The notes under the pieces: model-generated | Told to the model about the DNA's origin: nothing | The model's database searches: none | Seen by the model: the letters and a program-made list of their open reading frames with translations, nothing else | Translations under genes and position numbers: made by a program | Shown here: piece by piece, positions 9,109 through 18,817 of the stretch | Position numbering within the stretch: the first letter of the stretch is position 1 | Layout: every line of letters begins with the position of its first letter | Origin: Marinobacter alexandrii | Lineage (GTDB): Bacteria; Pseudomonadota; Gammaproteobacteria; Pseudomonadales; Oleiphilaceae | Assembly: GCF_005871205.1 (NCBI RefSeq) | Contig: NZ_SWKM01000011.1 | Location: forward strand, 62,001 to 126,000 | Direction of reading: 5' to 3' | DNA length: 64,000 nucleotides

Positions 9109-10503
9109 CTAACCGCGCAGGCTACTCACCAGCTTGTCGATACTCTCCTTGGCGTCGCCAAACAGCATATTGGTGTTGTCCTTGAAGAATAGCGGGTTTT
9201 CCACGCCGGAGTAACCGGTGGCCATGCCCCGTTTCAGCACCACCACCCGGTGCGCTTTCCACACCTCCAGTACCGGCATTCCTGCAATCGGGCTACCAGG
9301 GTCTTCCGCCGCTGCCGGATTTACTGTGTCGTTGGCGCCGATCACCAGTACCACATCGGTGTCCGGGAAATCGTCGTTGATCTCGTCCATCTCCAGCACG
9401 ATGTCATAGGGCACATGGGCCTCGGCCAGCAGGACATTCATGTGGCCGGGCAGGCGTCCGGCCACCGGGTGAATGCCAAACCGCACGTCCACTCCACGCT
9501 CGCGCAGCAGTTTGGTCATGTCACTGACCCCGCTCTGGGCCTGGGCCACCGCCATGCCATAACCGGGCACGATGATCACAGAGTCGGCGTTGCGCAGCTC
9601 CTCACAGACCTCATCGATCGTTGTTTCATGCACCGCCTGGTCCGGATCGGCGGCGGCCGAGCTGCTGCTGGTCTGGCCAAAGCCGCCGAGAATGACGCTG
9701 ATGAAGGACCGGTTCATGGCCTTGCACATGATGTAACTCAGGATGGCACCGCTGCTGCCGACCAGGGCCCCGGTCACGATCAGCAGGTCGTTACCGAGCA
9801 TGAAGCCGATGGAGGCCGCGGCCCAGCCGGAGTAGCTGTTGAGCATCGACACCACCACCGGCATATCGGCGCCGCCAATGGCCATGATCAGGTGAATGCC
9901 CAGCACCGAGGCGATGAGGGTCATTAGCACCAGGGCGATCAGGCCCAGGGCCAGGCTGTCGGTGCCCAGGAACCAGGCGCCGAGAAACACCGAGACGATC
10001 ACCGCTACCAGGTTCATGGCGTGACGGCCGGGCAGGGTCAGGGCCTTGCTGTCGATGCGGCCATCCAGCTTGCCGCAGGCTACGAGGGAGCCGGTGAAGG
10101 TAATCGCCCCGATGAAGACGCCGACGAACACCTCCACCAGTTTGATGGTGTGTTCGGTGCCCACGGTTACCTTGAGCGGTTCGACATAGCCGGCGAAGCC
10201 GACAAACACTGCGGCAAGACCCACGAAGCTGTGCAGCAACGCCACCAGTTGTGGCATCTGGGTCATTTCCACTTTGTTGGCAATGGCAATGCCGACACTG
10301 GCGCCGAGCAGCACCGCGATCACGATGGTGATCAGGCTGCCTTCACTGACACTGGCCATGGTGGCGATCAGCGCAATGATGATACCGGCAACCCCGTAAA
10401 GGTTGCCGCGCCGGGCCGATTCCTGATGGCTCAGACCACCGAGGCTGAGGATGAACAACACGCTGGCGACCACGTAGGCCACGCTGACGAGTCCTGTGCC
10501 CAT
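9109..10503 (-). CDS. pntB: NAD(P) transhydrogenase beta subunit
   Basis: 464 aa, standard length. The N-terminal two-thirds is a set of transmembrane helices (proton channel domain II). The C-terminal NADP(H)-binding domain III shows [28 protein letters not shown] and [20 protein letters not shown]. With PntA it couples hydride transfer between NADH and NADP+ to proton movement across the inner membrane, supplying NADPH. Its AGGAG ribosome site overlaps the pntA stop 12 bases upstream, so translation is likely coupled. NADPH supply would serve the two flavin monooxygenases nearby, though the enzyme is a general housekeeping one. Confidence 0.96.
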   Translation of the reverse strand: MGTGLVSVAYVVASVLFILSLGGLSHQESARRGNLYGVAGIIIALIATMASVSEGSLITIVIAVLLGASVGIAIANKVEMTQMPQLVALLHSFVGLAAVFVGFAGYVEPLKVTVGTEHTIKLVEVFVGVFIGAITFTGSLVACGKLDGRIDSKALTLPGRHAMNLVAVIVSVFLGAWFLGTDSLALGLIALVLMTLIASVLGIHLIMAIGGADMPVVVSMLNSYSGWAAASIGFMLGNDLLIVTGALVGSSGAILSYIMCKAMNRSFISVILGGFGQTSSSSAAADPDQAVHETTIDEVCEELRNADSVIIVPGYGMAVAQAQSGVSDMTKLLRERGVDVRFGIHPVAGRLPGHMNVLLAEAHVPYDIVLEMDEINDDFPDTDVVLVIGANDTVNPAAAEDPGSPIAGMPVLEVWKAHRVVVLKRGMATGYSGVENPLFFKDNTNMLFGDAKESIDKLVSSLRG

Positions 10504-10515
10504 GGGGTGCGTCTC

Positions 10516-12093
10516 CTATTTGCGGAACATTTTGAGCATGCGATGGGTAACCCGAAAGCCACCACCCACGTTGATGCTGGCAATCAGCACCGCGACGAAC
10601 GCTATGATGCCCACGGCAACGTTTTCAGCCTGGGCCAGATGCAGAATGGCCCCGATCACAATAATGCCGCTGATCGCGTTGGTGACACTCATCAGGGGGG
10701 TGTGCAGTGAAGGCGTGACATTCCAGATCACCTGCCAACCAATAAAGCAGGCCAGCACGAAAACCGTGAAGTGGCGCAGAAAACTCTCTGGGGCATGGGC
10801 GCCGACGCCGTACAGGGCCGCCACGGTCACTAGCAGTAGCACGCTCTTGCCAATCAGGCTGCGCCGGGCCGAGTCCTTGCGCGCCGCCTCCTTCTGGGCT
10901 GCCGAAGGCTCCTCGGTACCAGGAGGCGGCTGGGGGCTGACGGGTGCCTGCGGCTGTGGAGGCGGCCAGGTAACGTCGTTTCCGTGCACCACGGTGAGGC
11001 CGCGGATGACGTCGTCGTCCATGTTCACCTGCGGCGTGCCGTCTTTTTCCGGGGTGAGTTCGGTCAGCAGGTGGAATAGGTTGGTGGCGTACAGGTCGCT
11101 GGCGACCTTGGCCATTCGGCTGGGCAGGTCGGTGTAACCGATCAGGGTGACGCCGTGTTTCTCCACAATCTGGCCTGGCTCGGTCAGCTCACAGTTGCCG
11201 CCGCGCTCGGAGGCCAGGTCGACAATGACACTGCCCGGTTTCATGGATTTGACCATATCGGCAGTAATCAAACGGGGCGCAGGCTTGCCGGGAATCAGGG
11301 CAGTGGTGATGATGATGTCCACTTCCTTGGCCTGTTCCGCGAACAGCGCCATTTCCGCCTTGATGAACTCGTCGCTCATCTGCTTGGCATAGCCGCCAGT
11401 GCCGCTGCCTTCTTCCTCGCCGAAGTCCAGCTGCAGGAACTCTGCGCCCATACTTTCGATCTGTTCCTTCACCTCCAGCCGGGTATCAAAGGCCCGCACT
11501 ACTGCGCCAAGACTATTGGCGGCGCCCACGGCGGCCAGACCGGCGACCCCGGCACCAATCACCATCACCTTGGCGGGCGGCACCTTGCCGGCGGCGGTCA
11601 CCTGGCCGGTAAAGAATCGGCCGAAATTGTTGGCTGCCTCAATGACTGCCCGATAGCCGGCAATGTTGGCCATGGCGCTGAGGGCATCCATCTTCTGGGC
11701 ACGACTGATTCGGGGAAGACTGTCGATGGCAAATGCGGTGATGTTTCGGGCTGCCAGTTTCTGTAGCAGCTCCGGATTCTGAGCCGGCCAGATGTAACTG
11801 ACCAGAAAACTGCCTTCCCGCATCAGGTCCACCTCATGAGCCCCCAATGTTGGGTTCTCCATGGGTGCCCGTACCTTCAGGATGAAGTCGGACTCCTGCC
11901 ACAGGGATTTGGTATCGACGGCAATGCTGGCGCCCACCGCCTCATAGGCTTCGTCCTGGTAGTGGGCCGCTTCACCGGCCCCCGCTTCCACGATGACTTC
12001 GTAGCCCAGGTCGATCAGCTTATGCGCCGAGGGTGGAGTGACGGCCACCCGCCGCTCGTCAGTGAAAATTTCTTTGGGTATGCCCAGTTTCAT
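10516..12093 (-). CDS. pntA: NAD(P) transhydrogenase alpha subunit (single-chain form)
   Basis: 525 aa. The N-terminus begins with the [16 protein letters not shown] signature, and an NAD-binding Rossmann region carries [19 protein letters not shown] linker rich in Pro and Gln ([16 protein letters not shown]) follows, and the C-terminal 115 residues carry membrane helices. This is the fused form, in contrast to organisms where domain I and the membrane segment (PntAA and PntAB) are separate genes. It is first in the pntA-pntB operon. The upstream gap is 344 bp long and probably holds its promoter. Confidence 0.96.
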   Translation of the reverse strand: MKLGIPKEIFTDERRVAVTPPSAHKLIDLGYEVIVEAGAGEAAHYQDEAYEAVGASIAVDTKSLWQESDFILKVRAPMENPTLGAHEVDLMREGSFLVSYIWPAQNPELLQKLAARNITAFAIDSLPRISRAQKMDALSAMANIAGYRAVIEAANNFGRFFTGQVTAAGKVPPAKVMVIGAGVAGLAAVGAANSLGAVVRAFDTRLEVKEQIESMGAEFLQLDFGEEEGSGTGGYAKQMSDEFIKAEMALFAEQAKEVDIIITTALIPGKPAPRLITADMVKSMKPGSVIVDLASERGGNCELTEPGQIVEKHGVTLIGYTDLPSRMAKVASDLYATNLFHLLTELTPEKDGTPQVNMDDDVIRGLTVVHGNDVTWPPPQPQAPVSPQPPPGTEEPSAAQKEAARKDSARRSLIGKSVLLLVTVAALYGVGAHAPESFLRHFTVFVLACFIGWQVIWNVTPSLHTPLMSVTNAISGIIVIGAILHLAQAENVAVGIIAFVAVLIASINVGGGFRVTHRMLKMFRK

Positions 12094-12437
12094 AAAGCTC
12101 GCGTCCTCTGGTTGAACCGATGAAGCAAGTGTCTGATATACAGACTAGTTCAAGCTGGAAAACCTGCCTGATTAGATAACGGCAGCGTGAGGAGGCTTAT
12201 TTTTTGTCGACGGTAAGTGCTTCCAGTGCCGGACGGGACAGGTGCTCGACCATGGCACCCCTGAACTTGGGCAATGGGGACAGTCCTCTGTCGTTCCAGG
12301 CCAATACCCCTCAAAACGGTTCCGACCACGTATACGGCTGTCTACGTCTTTGGGTATACCTATGTCTACCCGTCGAAATTCGACGCTAGCGACAATAACA
12401 GCCAAGGCTAAAGAGGCCGCAGAGAGACGAGGTTGCC
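12094..12437. other. 344-bp divergent intergenic region between pntA and a monooxygenase
   Basis: No gene I can support; a 77-codon minus frame here has no ribosome site and no recognisable product. It holds a small GTCTG-ATATA-CAGAC hairpin near 12131-12145 and a CGTCGAA/TTCGACG dyad at 12371-12385. It must contain promoters for both flanking genes. Confidence 0.6.
12371..12385. promoter_or_regulatory. Perfect 15-bp palindrome CGTCGAAATTCGACG
   Basis: Seven-base arms around one central A, 52 bp before the monooxygenase start. The size and position suit a regulator operator, but the binding protein is unknown. Confidence 0.35.
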
Positions 12438-14015
12438 ATGAGCCACAACACCAAGATTGCCATCATCGGTACCGGCTTTTCCGGCCTGGGTATGGGCATC
12501 AAACTCAAGGAAGCGGGCTACCACGATTTCGTCATCCTGGAGCAGAGCGATGATATCGGCGGCACCTGGCACGAGAACCACTATCCGGGCTGCGCCTGTG
12601 ATGTGCAGTCGGCCCTGTATTCGTTTTCGTTTGAGCAGAATCCGAACTGGAGTCGGCGCTTTGCCCAGCAGCCGGAGATCAAAGCTTACCTGCGCCACTG
12701 TGCAGAGAAGTACGGTCTGACGAAGCACATTCGCCTGAATACCCATGTGGCCGGCGCCCGATACGATGAAGCGCGCGCCAGTTGGACCGTGGAAACCTGT
12801 GATAGCCCCCAACTCTGGGCTTACATGCAGGATAGGGGGCTGAAACCCGGGGACGGGCTGAATCGCAGCGACAAGGCGTTGCCCGCGTTACAGAGCTTCA
12901 GGGCGGATATCGTGGTTTCCGGCATGGGAGGTCTGAGTACACCTGCCTATCCCGATATCAAGGGGCTGGCGTCCTTCACCGGCAAGAGCTTTCACTCCCA
13001 GGGCTGGGACCACAGCTACGATCTGCGTGGCAAACGGGTAGCGGTGATTGGCACAGGTGCCTCCGCCATCCAGTTTGTTCCGGAAGTGGCCAAAGAAGCT
13101 GCGCAGCTGGATCTGTACCAGCGCACGCCGCCTTGGATCATGCCTAAACCGGATCGGACCATCCGGTCTCTGGAAAAGCAGCTGTACCGCCGCTTCCCCG
13201 AGACCCTGAATGCCTACCGCCAGAGTCTGTATTGGATGTTGGAAGGTCGAGTACTGGGCTTTGTCGGCAACCCGCGTATCCTGAAACTGGGCGAGCTACA
13301 GGCCCGGCGCCACATCCGCAGCCAGATCAAGGACAAGGCGCTGCGTAAGAAAGTCACCCCGGACTTTCACTTCGGCTGCAAACGCGTGCTCATCTCGAAT
13401 AACTATTACCCGGCGCTGGTCCAGGACAACGTTTCGGTCCTGACCGATGGCATTCGCGAAGTACGCGGCCATGTGATTGTGGATAACCAGGGCAGGGAGC
13501 GGGAGGTGGACTGCCTCATCTACGGCACCGGCTTTAAGGCCCAGGATCCGATTCCGGCCGGCATGGTTCGGGGTCGAGGCGGCCAGGATCTGCTGGACGC
13601 CTGGAAGGACGGCGCGGAAGCCTATAAGGGCAGCGCTATCGCCGGTTTCCCCAATTTTTTCATGCTGATGGGGCCGAACACGGGTCTGGGCCACAGCTCC
13701 ATGGTGTACATGATCGAAAGCCAGATCCAGTACGTGATGGATGCCCTGAAGAAGATGGATCGGCGCGGTTGGCGCAGTGTGGAAGTGAAACCGGAGGCCC
13801 AGAGTCGGTATAACGCCTCGGTGCATGCCAAGCTGGGCGACTCGGTCTGGCACACGGGCTGTAAGAGCTGGTACGTCAATGAAAACGGCAAGAACACCAC
13901 GCTCTGGCCGGGCTTCACCTGGCAGTTCCGTCAGCAGACCCTGAGGTTTGATTCAGCCCAGTACTGGTGTGAACCGCAAGCCGCGACCGTGGGGGAGGCC
14001 GCGGTCGCAGTCTGA
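12438..14015 (+). CDS. Flavin-dependent Baeyer-Villiger-type monooxygenase (cyclohexanone/phenylacetone monooxygenase-like)
   Basis: 525 aa. The FAD motif GTGFSG is at 11-16. The fingerprint FxGxxxHxxxW[PD] is met by FTGKSFHSQGWD (180-191), and the NADPH motif GTGASA is at 205-210. The C-terminal part has GPNTGLGHSSMVYMIESQIQYV, typical of the 4-hydroxyacetophenone/cyclohexanone monooxygenase branch. Residues about 121-153 form an unusual insertion (PQLWAYMQDRGLKPGDG) between the first FAD segment and the conserved DIVVSGMGGLS. The expected reaction is NADPH- and O2-dependent conversion of a ketone to an ester or lactone. Next comes, convergently, a catabolic block (SDR, acyl-CoA dehydrogenases), consistent with degradation of cyclic or long-chain ketones. 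Confidence 0.9.
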   Translation: MSHNTKIAIIGTGFSGLGMGIKLKEAGYHDFVILEQSDDIGGTWHENHYPGCACDVQSALYSFSFEQNPNWSRRFAQQPEIKAYLRHCAEKYGLTKHIRLNTHVAGARYDEARASWTVETCDSPQLWAYMQDRGLKPGDGLNRSDKALPALQSFRADIVVSGMGGLSTPAYPDIKGLASFTGKSFHSQGWDHSYDLRGKRVAVIGTGASAIQFVPEVAKEAAQLDLYQRTPPWIMPKPDRTIRSLEKQLYRRFPETLNAYRQSLYWMLEGRVLGFVGNPRILKLGELQARRHIRSQIKDKALRKKVTPDFHFGCKRVLISNNYYPALVQDNVSVLTDGIREVRGHVIVDNQGREREVDCLIYGTGFKAQDPIPAGMVRGRGGQDLLDAWKDGAEAYKGSAIAGFPNFFMLMGPNTGLGHSSMVYMIESQIQYVMDALKKMDRRGWRSVEVKPEAQSRYNASVHAKLGDSVWHTGCKSWYVNENGKNTTLWPGFTWQFRQQTLRFDSAQYWCEPQAATVGEAAVAV

Positions 14016-14059
14016 GCCAGCGCTAACGCCGCTGATGCCAGGTTGGTCACTTAGGCCAT

Positions 14060-14833
14060 TCAGGCCACAAGGGTCCCGCCGTCCACCGCCAGGCATTGCC
14101 CGGTGATGTGGCGACCAGCTTCCGAGGCCATCAGCACCGCCGCGCCCTTGAGGTCTTCATCGCCACCGAAGCGGTTCAGCGGGATGCGTTGCAGCATGCT
14201 ATCGCCCTGGGCCTCAAGCAGGCCCTGGGACATCTTCGACGGGAAGAAACCGGGGCAAAGGGCGTTAACGTTGATGTTGTAGCGGCCCCATTCCGAGGCC
14301 AGGGCGCGGGTGAAATTCACCATGGCACCTTTGCTGGTGTTGTAGGCGATGGTCTGCATGCCTTCCGGGTTGCCGGACAGGCCGGCGATGGAGGCAATGT
14401 TGATGATCTTGCCGGTCTTGCGTGGAATCATGCAGCGCTTACCCACGGTCTGGGTCAGGAAAAAACTGGCATTCACGTTCAGGTTCATCACCTTCATCCA
14501 GCCTTCGGCCGGGTAGTCCTCGGCCGGTGCGCCCCAGGTAGCGCCGGCGTTGTTGACCAGGATGTCGATGTCACCCAACTGGTCGACTACCTGATCGACC
14601 ACCCCAGGGATGCCCTCCAGATTGCCCAGATCGGCGGCGATGGTGACCACCTTCACGCCCAGGCCTTCCAGGTGCTCCCTGGCGGCATCGAGTTCGTGCT
14701 GCTTGCGGGCACTGATGGCGACGCTGGCGCCCAGTTCGCCCAGGGCTTCGGCCATCTGCAGGCCCAGGCCGCGGGAGCCTCCGGTAATAAAGGCGACCTT
14801 GCCGGTCAGGTCCAGTAGCTGTTTTACGCTCAT
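14060..14833 (-). CDS. Short-chain dehydrogenase/reductase
   Basis: 257 aa classical SDR. Cofactor motif TGGSRGLG at 17-24, NNAG at 94-97, catalytic Ser148, Tyr164 and Lys168 (YNTSK), and a C-terminal ITGQCLAVDGG. The Arg in the GGSRG motif and the SARK after the second strand suggest preference for NADP(H). Substrate unknown; probably a beta-hydroxyacyl or alcohol intermediate, judging by the acyl-CoA dehydrogenase genes directly upstream in the same direction (40-bp gap). Confidence 0.9.
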   Translation of the reverse strand: MSVKQLLDLTGKVAFITGGSRGLGLQMAEALGELGASVAISARKQHELDAAREHLEGLGVKVVTIAADLGNLEGIPGVVDQVVDQLGDIDILVNNAGATWGAPAEDYPAEGWMKVMNLNVNASFFLTQTVGKRCMIPRKTGKIINIASIAGLSGNPEGMQTIAYNTSKGAMVNFTRALASEWGRYNINVNALCPGFFPSKMSQGLLEAQGDSMLQRIPLNRFGGDEDLKGAAVLMASEAGRHITGQCLAVDGGTLVA

Positions 14834-14873
14834 CTTCAGTTCCTTTTCTATCCGTTAAACGATGCTGCCGGAA

Positions 14874-16022
14874 TCAGGCGCTGGCGGCCAGCAGGCCGTC
14901 GCTGACCTGGGCCAGATGGTGGTCGGCGTCGCCGAACAGCAGGTTGATCAGGGTCAGGCGCTTGAACAGGTGCGCGGCAAACATCTCGTCGGTCACGCCC
15001 ATACCGCCGTGCAGCTGCACGCCTTCCTGCCCTACATAGCGAGCGGCCTGGCCGACCAGGGTCTTGGCCATGGACAGGGCTTCGCGGCGTTGCGCGCGCT
15101 GGTCCGAGTCGGCTTCGGTGGCGGCCAGGATGGCCATGGATCTGGCCTGTTCGGTCTGGATAAACATATCCGCCATGCGGTGCTGTAGCACCTGGAATTT
15201 GCCGATGGCCACGCCGAACTGCTTGCGGGTCTTGATGTAGTCCAGGGTGGTGGCGTTCATGGCTTCCATGGCCCCAACGGCTTCGGCGCACAGGGCGGCA
15301 ATGCCCAGGTCCACGGCTTTCTCGATGGCCGGGAAGGCGTTATCGAGACGGCCAACCAGCTGGCTGGCGGCAACCGCGACGTTGCTGAACTGGATCTCGG
15401 CCGTGCGCTGGCCGTCGTGGGTGGCGAAGTCGTTGATGGTTACGCCTACGGCTGCGGTATCGACCAGGAACAGGGATAGACCTTGCTCGTCGCCACTGGC
15501 ACCGCTGGTGCGAGCAGAGACAATCAGCTGCTGGGCCTGACCACCGCTGAGGACCGCGGTTTTGGCGCCGCTGATTCGGTATTGGTCGCCGTCCGCCTCG
15601 GCCTTGGTGTTGACCTGGCTCAGGTTATAGCGGGCACCGGGTTCGCTGTGGGCGAATGCCAGCAGCCGTTCACCACTGGCGATGGCGGGCAGAATCTCGG
15701 CTTTCTGGGCCTCGCTGCCCTGGTCGCGGATCAGGCCGCCGGCCAGCACCACGGTGGCCAGGTAGGGCTCGACCACCAGGCCGCGGCCGAAGTTTTCCAT
15801 CACCACCATGGTGTCCACGGCGTTGCCGCCGAGGCCGTCGTAGTCCTCGGGAAAGGTAAACCCGAGCAGCCCCATTTCGGCCAGCGCGGCCCAGGTGGCG
15901 GGATCGGTGCCTTTGCCCGATGCGATCACTTCAGCGCGTCGTTCGAACCCCAGTTCGTTGCTGACAAAGCGGCGCAGGGAATCGTTCAGCATTTGCTGTT
16001 CTTCGGTCAGGTCAAAATTCAT
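14874..16022 (-). CDS. Acyl-CoA dehydrogenase (partner of the next gene)
   Basis: 382 aa from ATG 16022, where GGAGAG lies about seven bases upstream; the open frame runs further but that extension is proline/serine junk. It starts MNFDLTEEQQMLNDSLRRFV and has the usual helix-barrel-helix layout, with KTRKQFGVAIGKFQVLQHRMADM and the C-terminal LHGGMGVTDEM. It is clearly different from the acyl-CoA dehydrogenase just upstream and is separated from it by only 28 bp. Adjacent unlike acyl-CoA dehydrogenase genes form heteromeric enzymes in steroid and side-chain catabolism of other bacteria, so this pair may also be heteromeric; that is inference. Confidence 0.88.
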   Translation of the reverse strand: MNFDLTEEQQMLNDSLRRFVSNELGFERRAEVIASGKGTDPATWAALAEMGLLGFTFPEDYDGLGGNAVDTMVVMENFGRGLVVEPYLATVVLAGGLIRDQGSEAQKAEILPAIASGERLLAFAHSEPGARYNLSQVNTKAEADGDQYRISGAKTAVLSGGQAQQLIVSARTSGASGDEQGLSLFLVDTAAVGVTINDFATHDGQRTAEIQFSNVAVAASQLVGRLDNAFPAIEKAVDLGIAALCAEAVGAMEAMNATTLDYIKTRKQFGVAIGKFQVLQHRMADMFIQTEQARSMAILAATEADSDQRAQRREALSMAKTLVGQAARYVGQEGVQLHGGMGVTDEMFAAHLFKRLTLINLLFGDADHHLAQVSDGLLAASA

Positions 16023-16050
16023 AACGTTTCTCTCCAAGCTGCCGTATGGG

Positions 16051-17238
16051 TCACAGCCCCAGCACGAGCTGGGCGATGATGTTGCGCTGGATCTCGTTGG
16101 AGCCGCCAAAGATCGAGAGTTTGCGCATGTTGAAGTAGTCGCCGGCGGGGGGGGTGGCGTCACCGGAGCCGACCCGGGGCCCGGTGTAGTCCAGCTCCAG
16201 GGCATCCGGAATATGGGCGATGGCATCCTGTCCGGTGGCTTCCATCAGCATTTCGAACAGGCGCTGGCCAATCTCGGAGCCGCGGATTTTCAGGATCGAG
16301 GCCTGTGGTCCCGGCCCGCGTTTGTCGGTCAGCACCCGCAGCACGGTCAGTTCCAGGGCCCGGAGTTCGGTATCCAGCTGGGCCAGGCGGTCGCGGAAGC
16401 GGGTGTTTTCGATCAATGGCCGCTGGCCGTCCTGTTCTTCCCGGGCCACTTGTTTCAGGCGCTTCATCAGCGCTTTCCACTGGCCGACGTTGGCCAGGCC
16501 GGTGCGCTCGTGCCCGAGCAGGAACTTGGCGTAGGTCCAGCCCTGGTTTTCCTCGCCGATCAGGTTTTCAGCCGGCACTTTGACGTTGTCGAAGTAGACT
16601 TCGTTAATCTCGTGCTCACCATCGAGCATGATGATCGGGCGCACTTCGATACCGGGGTTGTTCATGTCGATCAGCAGGAAGGAGATGCCCTGTTGCGGCT
16701 TGCCCTCGGTGCTGGTGCGTACCAGGCAGAAAATCCAGTCGGCGTGTTGGCCCAGGGTGGTCCAGGTTTTCTGGCCGTTGACCACGTAATGGTCGCCTTC
16801 GAGCTTGGCGCTGGTTCGCAGTGAGGCCAGGTCTGAGCCGGAACCCGGCTCGGAATAGCCCTGGCACCACCAGTCTTCACCACTGAGAATGCCGGGCAGG
16901 AAGCGTTCTTTTTGCTCGTCGTTGCCAAAGGTCATGATGACTGGAGCGACCATGCGCAGGCCAAAGTCGAGCTGGCGGGGTGCGCCGGCAAGGGCACATT
17001 CTTCTTCGAAGATCAGCTGTTCGATCGGGCTCCAGCCCGGGCCGCCGAATTCTTCCGGCCAGGTGGACGCACCCCAGCCTTTGTCGAACAGGATTTTCTG
17101 CCAGCGCTCGGTCATGGCCTTGTCGGGGCGCAGGCTTTTCTGAACCCGCTCGCGGATGTCGTCGGGTAGGTTGTCTTCGAGAAACTGGCGAACATCGGCG
17201 CGGAAGGCCTCTTGTTCGGGGGTGTAATTCAGATCCAT
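16051..17238 (-). CDS. Acyl-CoA dehydrogenase
   Basis: 395 aa. Starts MDLNYTPEQEAFRADVRQFL. Carries the flavin and substrate signatures YSEPGSGSDLASLRTSA and GQKTWTT, and the C-terminal SIFGGSNEIQRNIIAQ where the adenine part of FAD is held. It would oxidise an acyl-CoA to the 2-enoyl-CoA with electrons passed to ETF. It lies 28 bp ahead of a second, dissimilar acyl-CoA dehydrogenase, in the same transcript. Its leader contains two of the dispersed structured elements (17275-17384 and 17424-17536); the nearer ends 37 bp from the start codon. Confidence 0.93.
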   Translation of the reverse strand: MDLNYTPEQEAFRADVRQFLEDNLPDDIRERVQKSLRPDKAMTERWQKILFDKGWGASTWPEEFGGPGWSPIEQLIFEEECALAGAPRQLDFGLRMVAPVIMTFGNDEQKERFLPGILSGEDWWCQGYSEPGSGSDLASLRTSAKLEGDHYVVNGQKTWTTLGQHADWIFCLVRTSTEGKPQQGISFLLIDMNNPGIEVRPIIMLDGEHEINEVYFDNVKVPAENLIGEENQGWTYAKFLLGHERTGLANVGQWKALMKRLKQVAREEQDGQRPLIENTRFRDRLAQLDTELRALELTVLRVLTDKRGPGPQASILKIRGSEIGQRLFEMLMEATGQDAIAHIPDALELDYTGPRVGSGDATPPAGDYFNMRKLSIFGGSNEIQRNIIAQLVLGL

Positions 17239-17274
17239 GTTGCACCTTTCGTCTGGTGTTCAACCTTTTGGGAG

Positions 17275-17384
17275 GCGTCGGACGGTCACTGCCTTTCAAA
17301 ACACGCTATAAACACGTCCGTGTGCGCTTGGGCTCCGCCATCCATGGCTCCGCACAGTTTTGAAAGGCAGTGACCGTCCGACGC
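17275..17384 (-). repeat. Structured dispersed element, copy A
   Basis: Perfect 28-bp inverted arms (17275-17302 and 17357-17384) flank the core. On the minus strand the core reads GCCATGGATGGC for hairpin 1 and ACAC-GGAC-GTGT for a shortened hairpin 2. The outer stem of hairpin 2 is lost in this copy. It sits in the leader of the acyl-CoA dehydrogenase gene with the GGA strand in the same sense as that gene. Confidence 0.88.
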
Positions 17385-17423
17385 TTCGACTGTTTTCGTG
17401 CCTGCCATTGCACACAACTTTGG

Positions 17424-17536
17424 GCGGCTGGCAGGTAGGGGTGTCCAAAACCGTGCGGAGCCATGGATGGCGGAGCTCGAGCGTCACATGGACGTGCCGA
17501 AGGAGCGAGTTTTGGACACCCCTACCTGACAGGCGC
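17424..17536 (+). repeat. Structured dispersed element, copy B
   Basis: Arms 17432-17451 and 17509-17528 are a perfect 20-bp inverted pair. They extend outward to 17424 and 17536 with two mismatches. The core has GCCATGGATGGC and CACATGGACGTG on the plus strand. The outer stem of hairpin 2 is eroded (GCTCGAG against CGAAGGAGC). It lies 39 bp from copy A in the opposite orientation and has different arms, so the pair is not a simple duplication. Confidence 0.85.
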
Positions 17537-17562
17537 TCGCACCGTACGATTTAGGCTAACAA

Positions 17563-18744
17563 TCAGGCCACCTCAAACAGGCCAGCAGCACCCATACCAG
17601 TGCCCACGCACATGGTTACGACAACGTATTTCACACCGCGACGCTTGCCTTCGATCAGGGCGTGGCCAACAAGGCGCGAACCGGTGGTGCCGTAGGGGTG
17701 GCCAACCGCAATGGCACCGCCGTTAACGTTCAGGCGGTCCATCGGGATGCCGAGCTTGCGCTGGCAGTAGAGCACCTGCACGGCGAAGGCTTCGTTCAGC
17801 TCCCACAGGCCGATGTCGTCGACGGTCAGGCCGGCGCGCTTCAGTAGCTTGGGCACCGCGAACACCGGGCCTATGCCCATTTCGTCCGGCTCACAGCCGG
17901 CCACGGCAAAGCCGCGGAAGATGCCCAATGGGGTGGCGCCGCGTTGCTCGGCCACTTTGCTGTCCATCAGCACGCAGGCCGAGGCGCCGTCGGAGAACTG
18001 GCTGGCGTTGCCGGCGGTAACTACGCCGCCTTCCATGGCCGAGCGAATCTTGCTCACGCCATCCAGGTTGGTGCCCGGGCGGATGCCTTCGTCCTGGCTG
18101 ATAGTGACTTCTTGGCTGCTGAGTTGGCCGCTGGCCTTGTCGGCAACGCCCATGGTGGTGGTGATGGGTACGATTTCGTCGTCGAACTTGCCGTCCTGGC
18201 GAGCCTGATCGGCCAGGTTCTGACTGCGTACGCCGTACTCGTCCATGTCTTCTTTCTTGATACCGTAACGCTTGGCCACCGTCTCAGCGGTGTCCAGCAT
18301 GGACCAGTACAGCTCTGGCTTGTGCTTCGCCAGCCAGGGTTCCATGAAGTAGTTCTGGTTCACGTTGGCCTGAACGGTGGAGATGGATTCCACGCCGCCA
18401 GCGACCATGACTGGGACTTTATCCACCGCAATGTGGTGCGCGGCCATGGCGATGGCCTGAAGGCCAGATGAACAGAAGCGGTTGATGGTGGCGCCGCCAA
18501 CGGTCACGGGGAGACCGGCACGGATTGCGCCCATGCGGGCGACATCGTTACCGGTGGAGCCTTCGGGCAGGGCACAGCCCATCAGCACGTCTTCGATTTC
18601 GTTCGGGTCGACCTTGGAACGCTCAACCGCGTGCTGGATGGCGTGGCCAGCCAAAGTTGCACCGTGGGTCATGTTCAGGCCGCCGCGCCAGGATTTGGCC
18701 AGGGGCGTACGGGCGGTGGATACGATGACAACATCATTGGACAT
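17563..18744 (-). CDS. Acetyl-CoA C-acyltransferase (thiolase)
   Basis: 393 aa, standard thiolase length. Nucleophile Cys91 lies in [13 protein letters not shown]. The conserved NEAFAVQ, the catalytic His in [16 protein letters not shown] and the second Cys in [17 protein letters not shown] are all present, so the enzyme should be active. It would cleave 3-ketoacyl-CoA to acetyl-CoA and a shortened acyl-CoA. It follows the FadB-like gene by 73 bp in the same direction, giving the last two activities of beta-oxidation in one unit. A 324-bp gap with two structured elements separates it from the acyl-CoA dehydrogenases downstream. Confidence 0.95.
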   Translation of the reverse strand: MSNDVVIVSTARTPLAKSWRGGLNMTHGATLAGHAIQHAVERSKVDPNEIEDVLMGCALPEGSTGNDVARMGAIRAGLPVTVGGATINRFCSSGLQAIAMAAHHIAVDKVPVMVAGGVESISTVQANVNQNYFMEPWLAKHKPELYWSMLDTAETVAKRYGIKKEDMDEYGVRSQNLADQARQDGKFDDEIVPITTTMGVADKASGQLSSQEVTISQDEGIRPGTNLDGVSKIRSAMEGGVVTAGNASQFSDGASACVLMDSKVAEQRGATPLGIFRGFAVAGCEPDEMGIGPVFAVPKLLKRAGLTVDDIGLWELNEAFAVQVLYCQRKLGIPMDRLNVNGGAIAVGHPYGTTGSRLVGHALIEGKRRGVKYVVVTMCVGTGMGAAGLFEVA

Positions 18745-18817
18745 AATAATTCTCCTCAGCTCGGAGCGGCGGCCTTTCGATAAGGGATGCGCCGCCCCGG
18801 ATCAATTCGTGGACCGG

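Noticed and set aside
12172..12405. 77-codon minus-strand frame in the pntA upstream gap
   Set aside because: No ribosome site, no recognisable motif and composition like neighbouring non-coding DNA.
17275..17384. Copies A to H as ordinary intrinsic terminators
   Set aside because: No T-run after either arm; several are upstream of genes; a long conserved core fills the loop.
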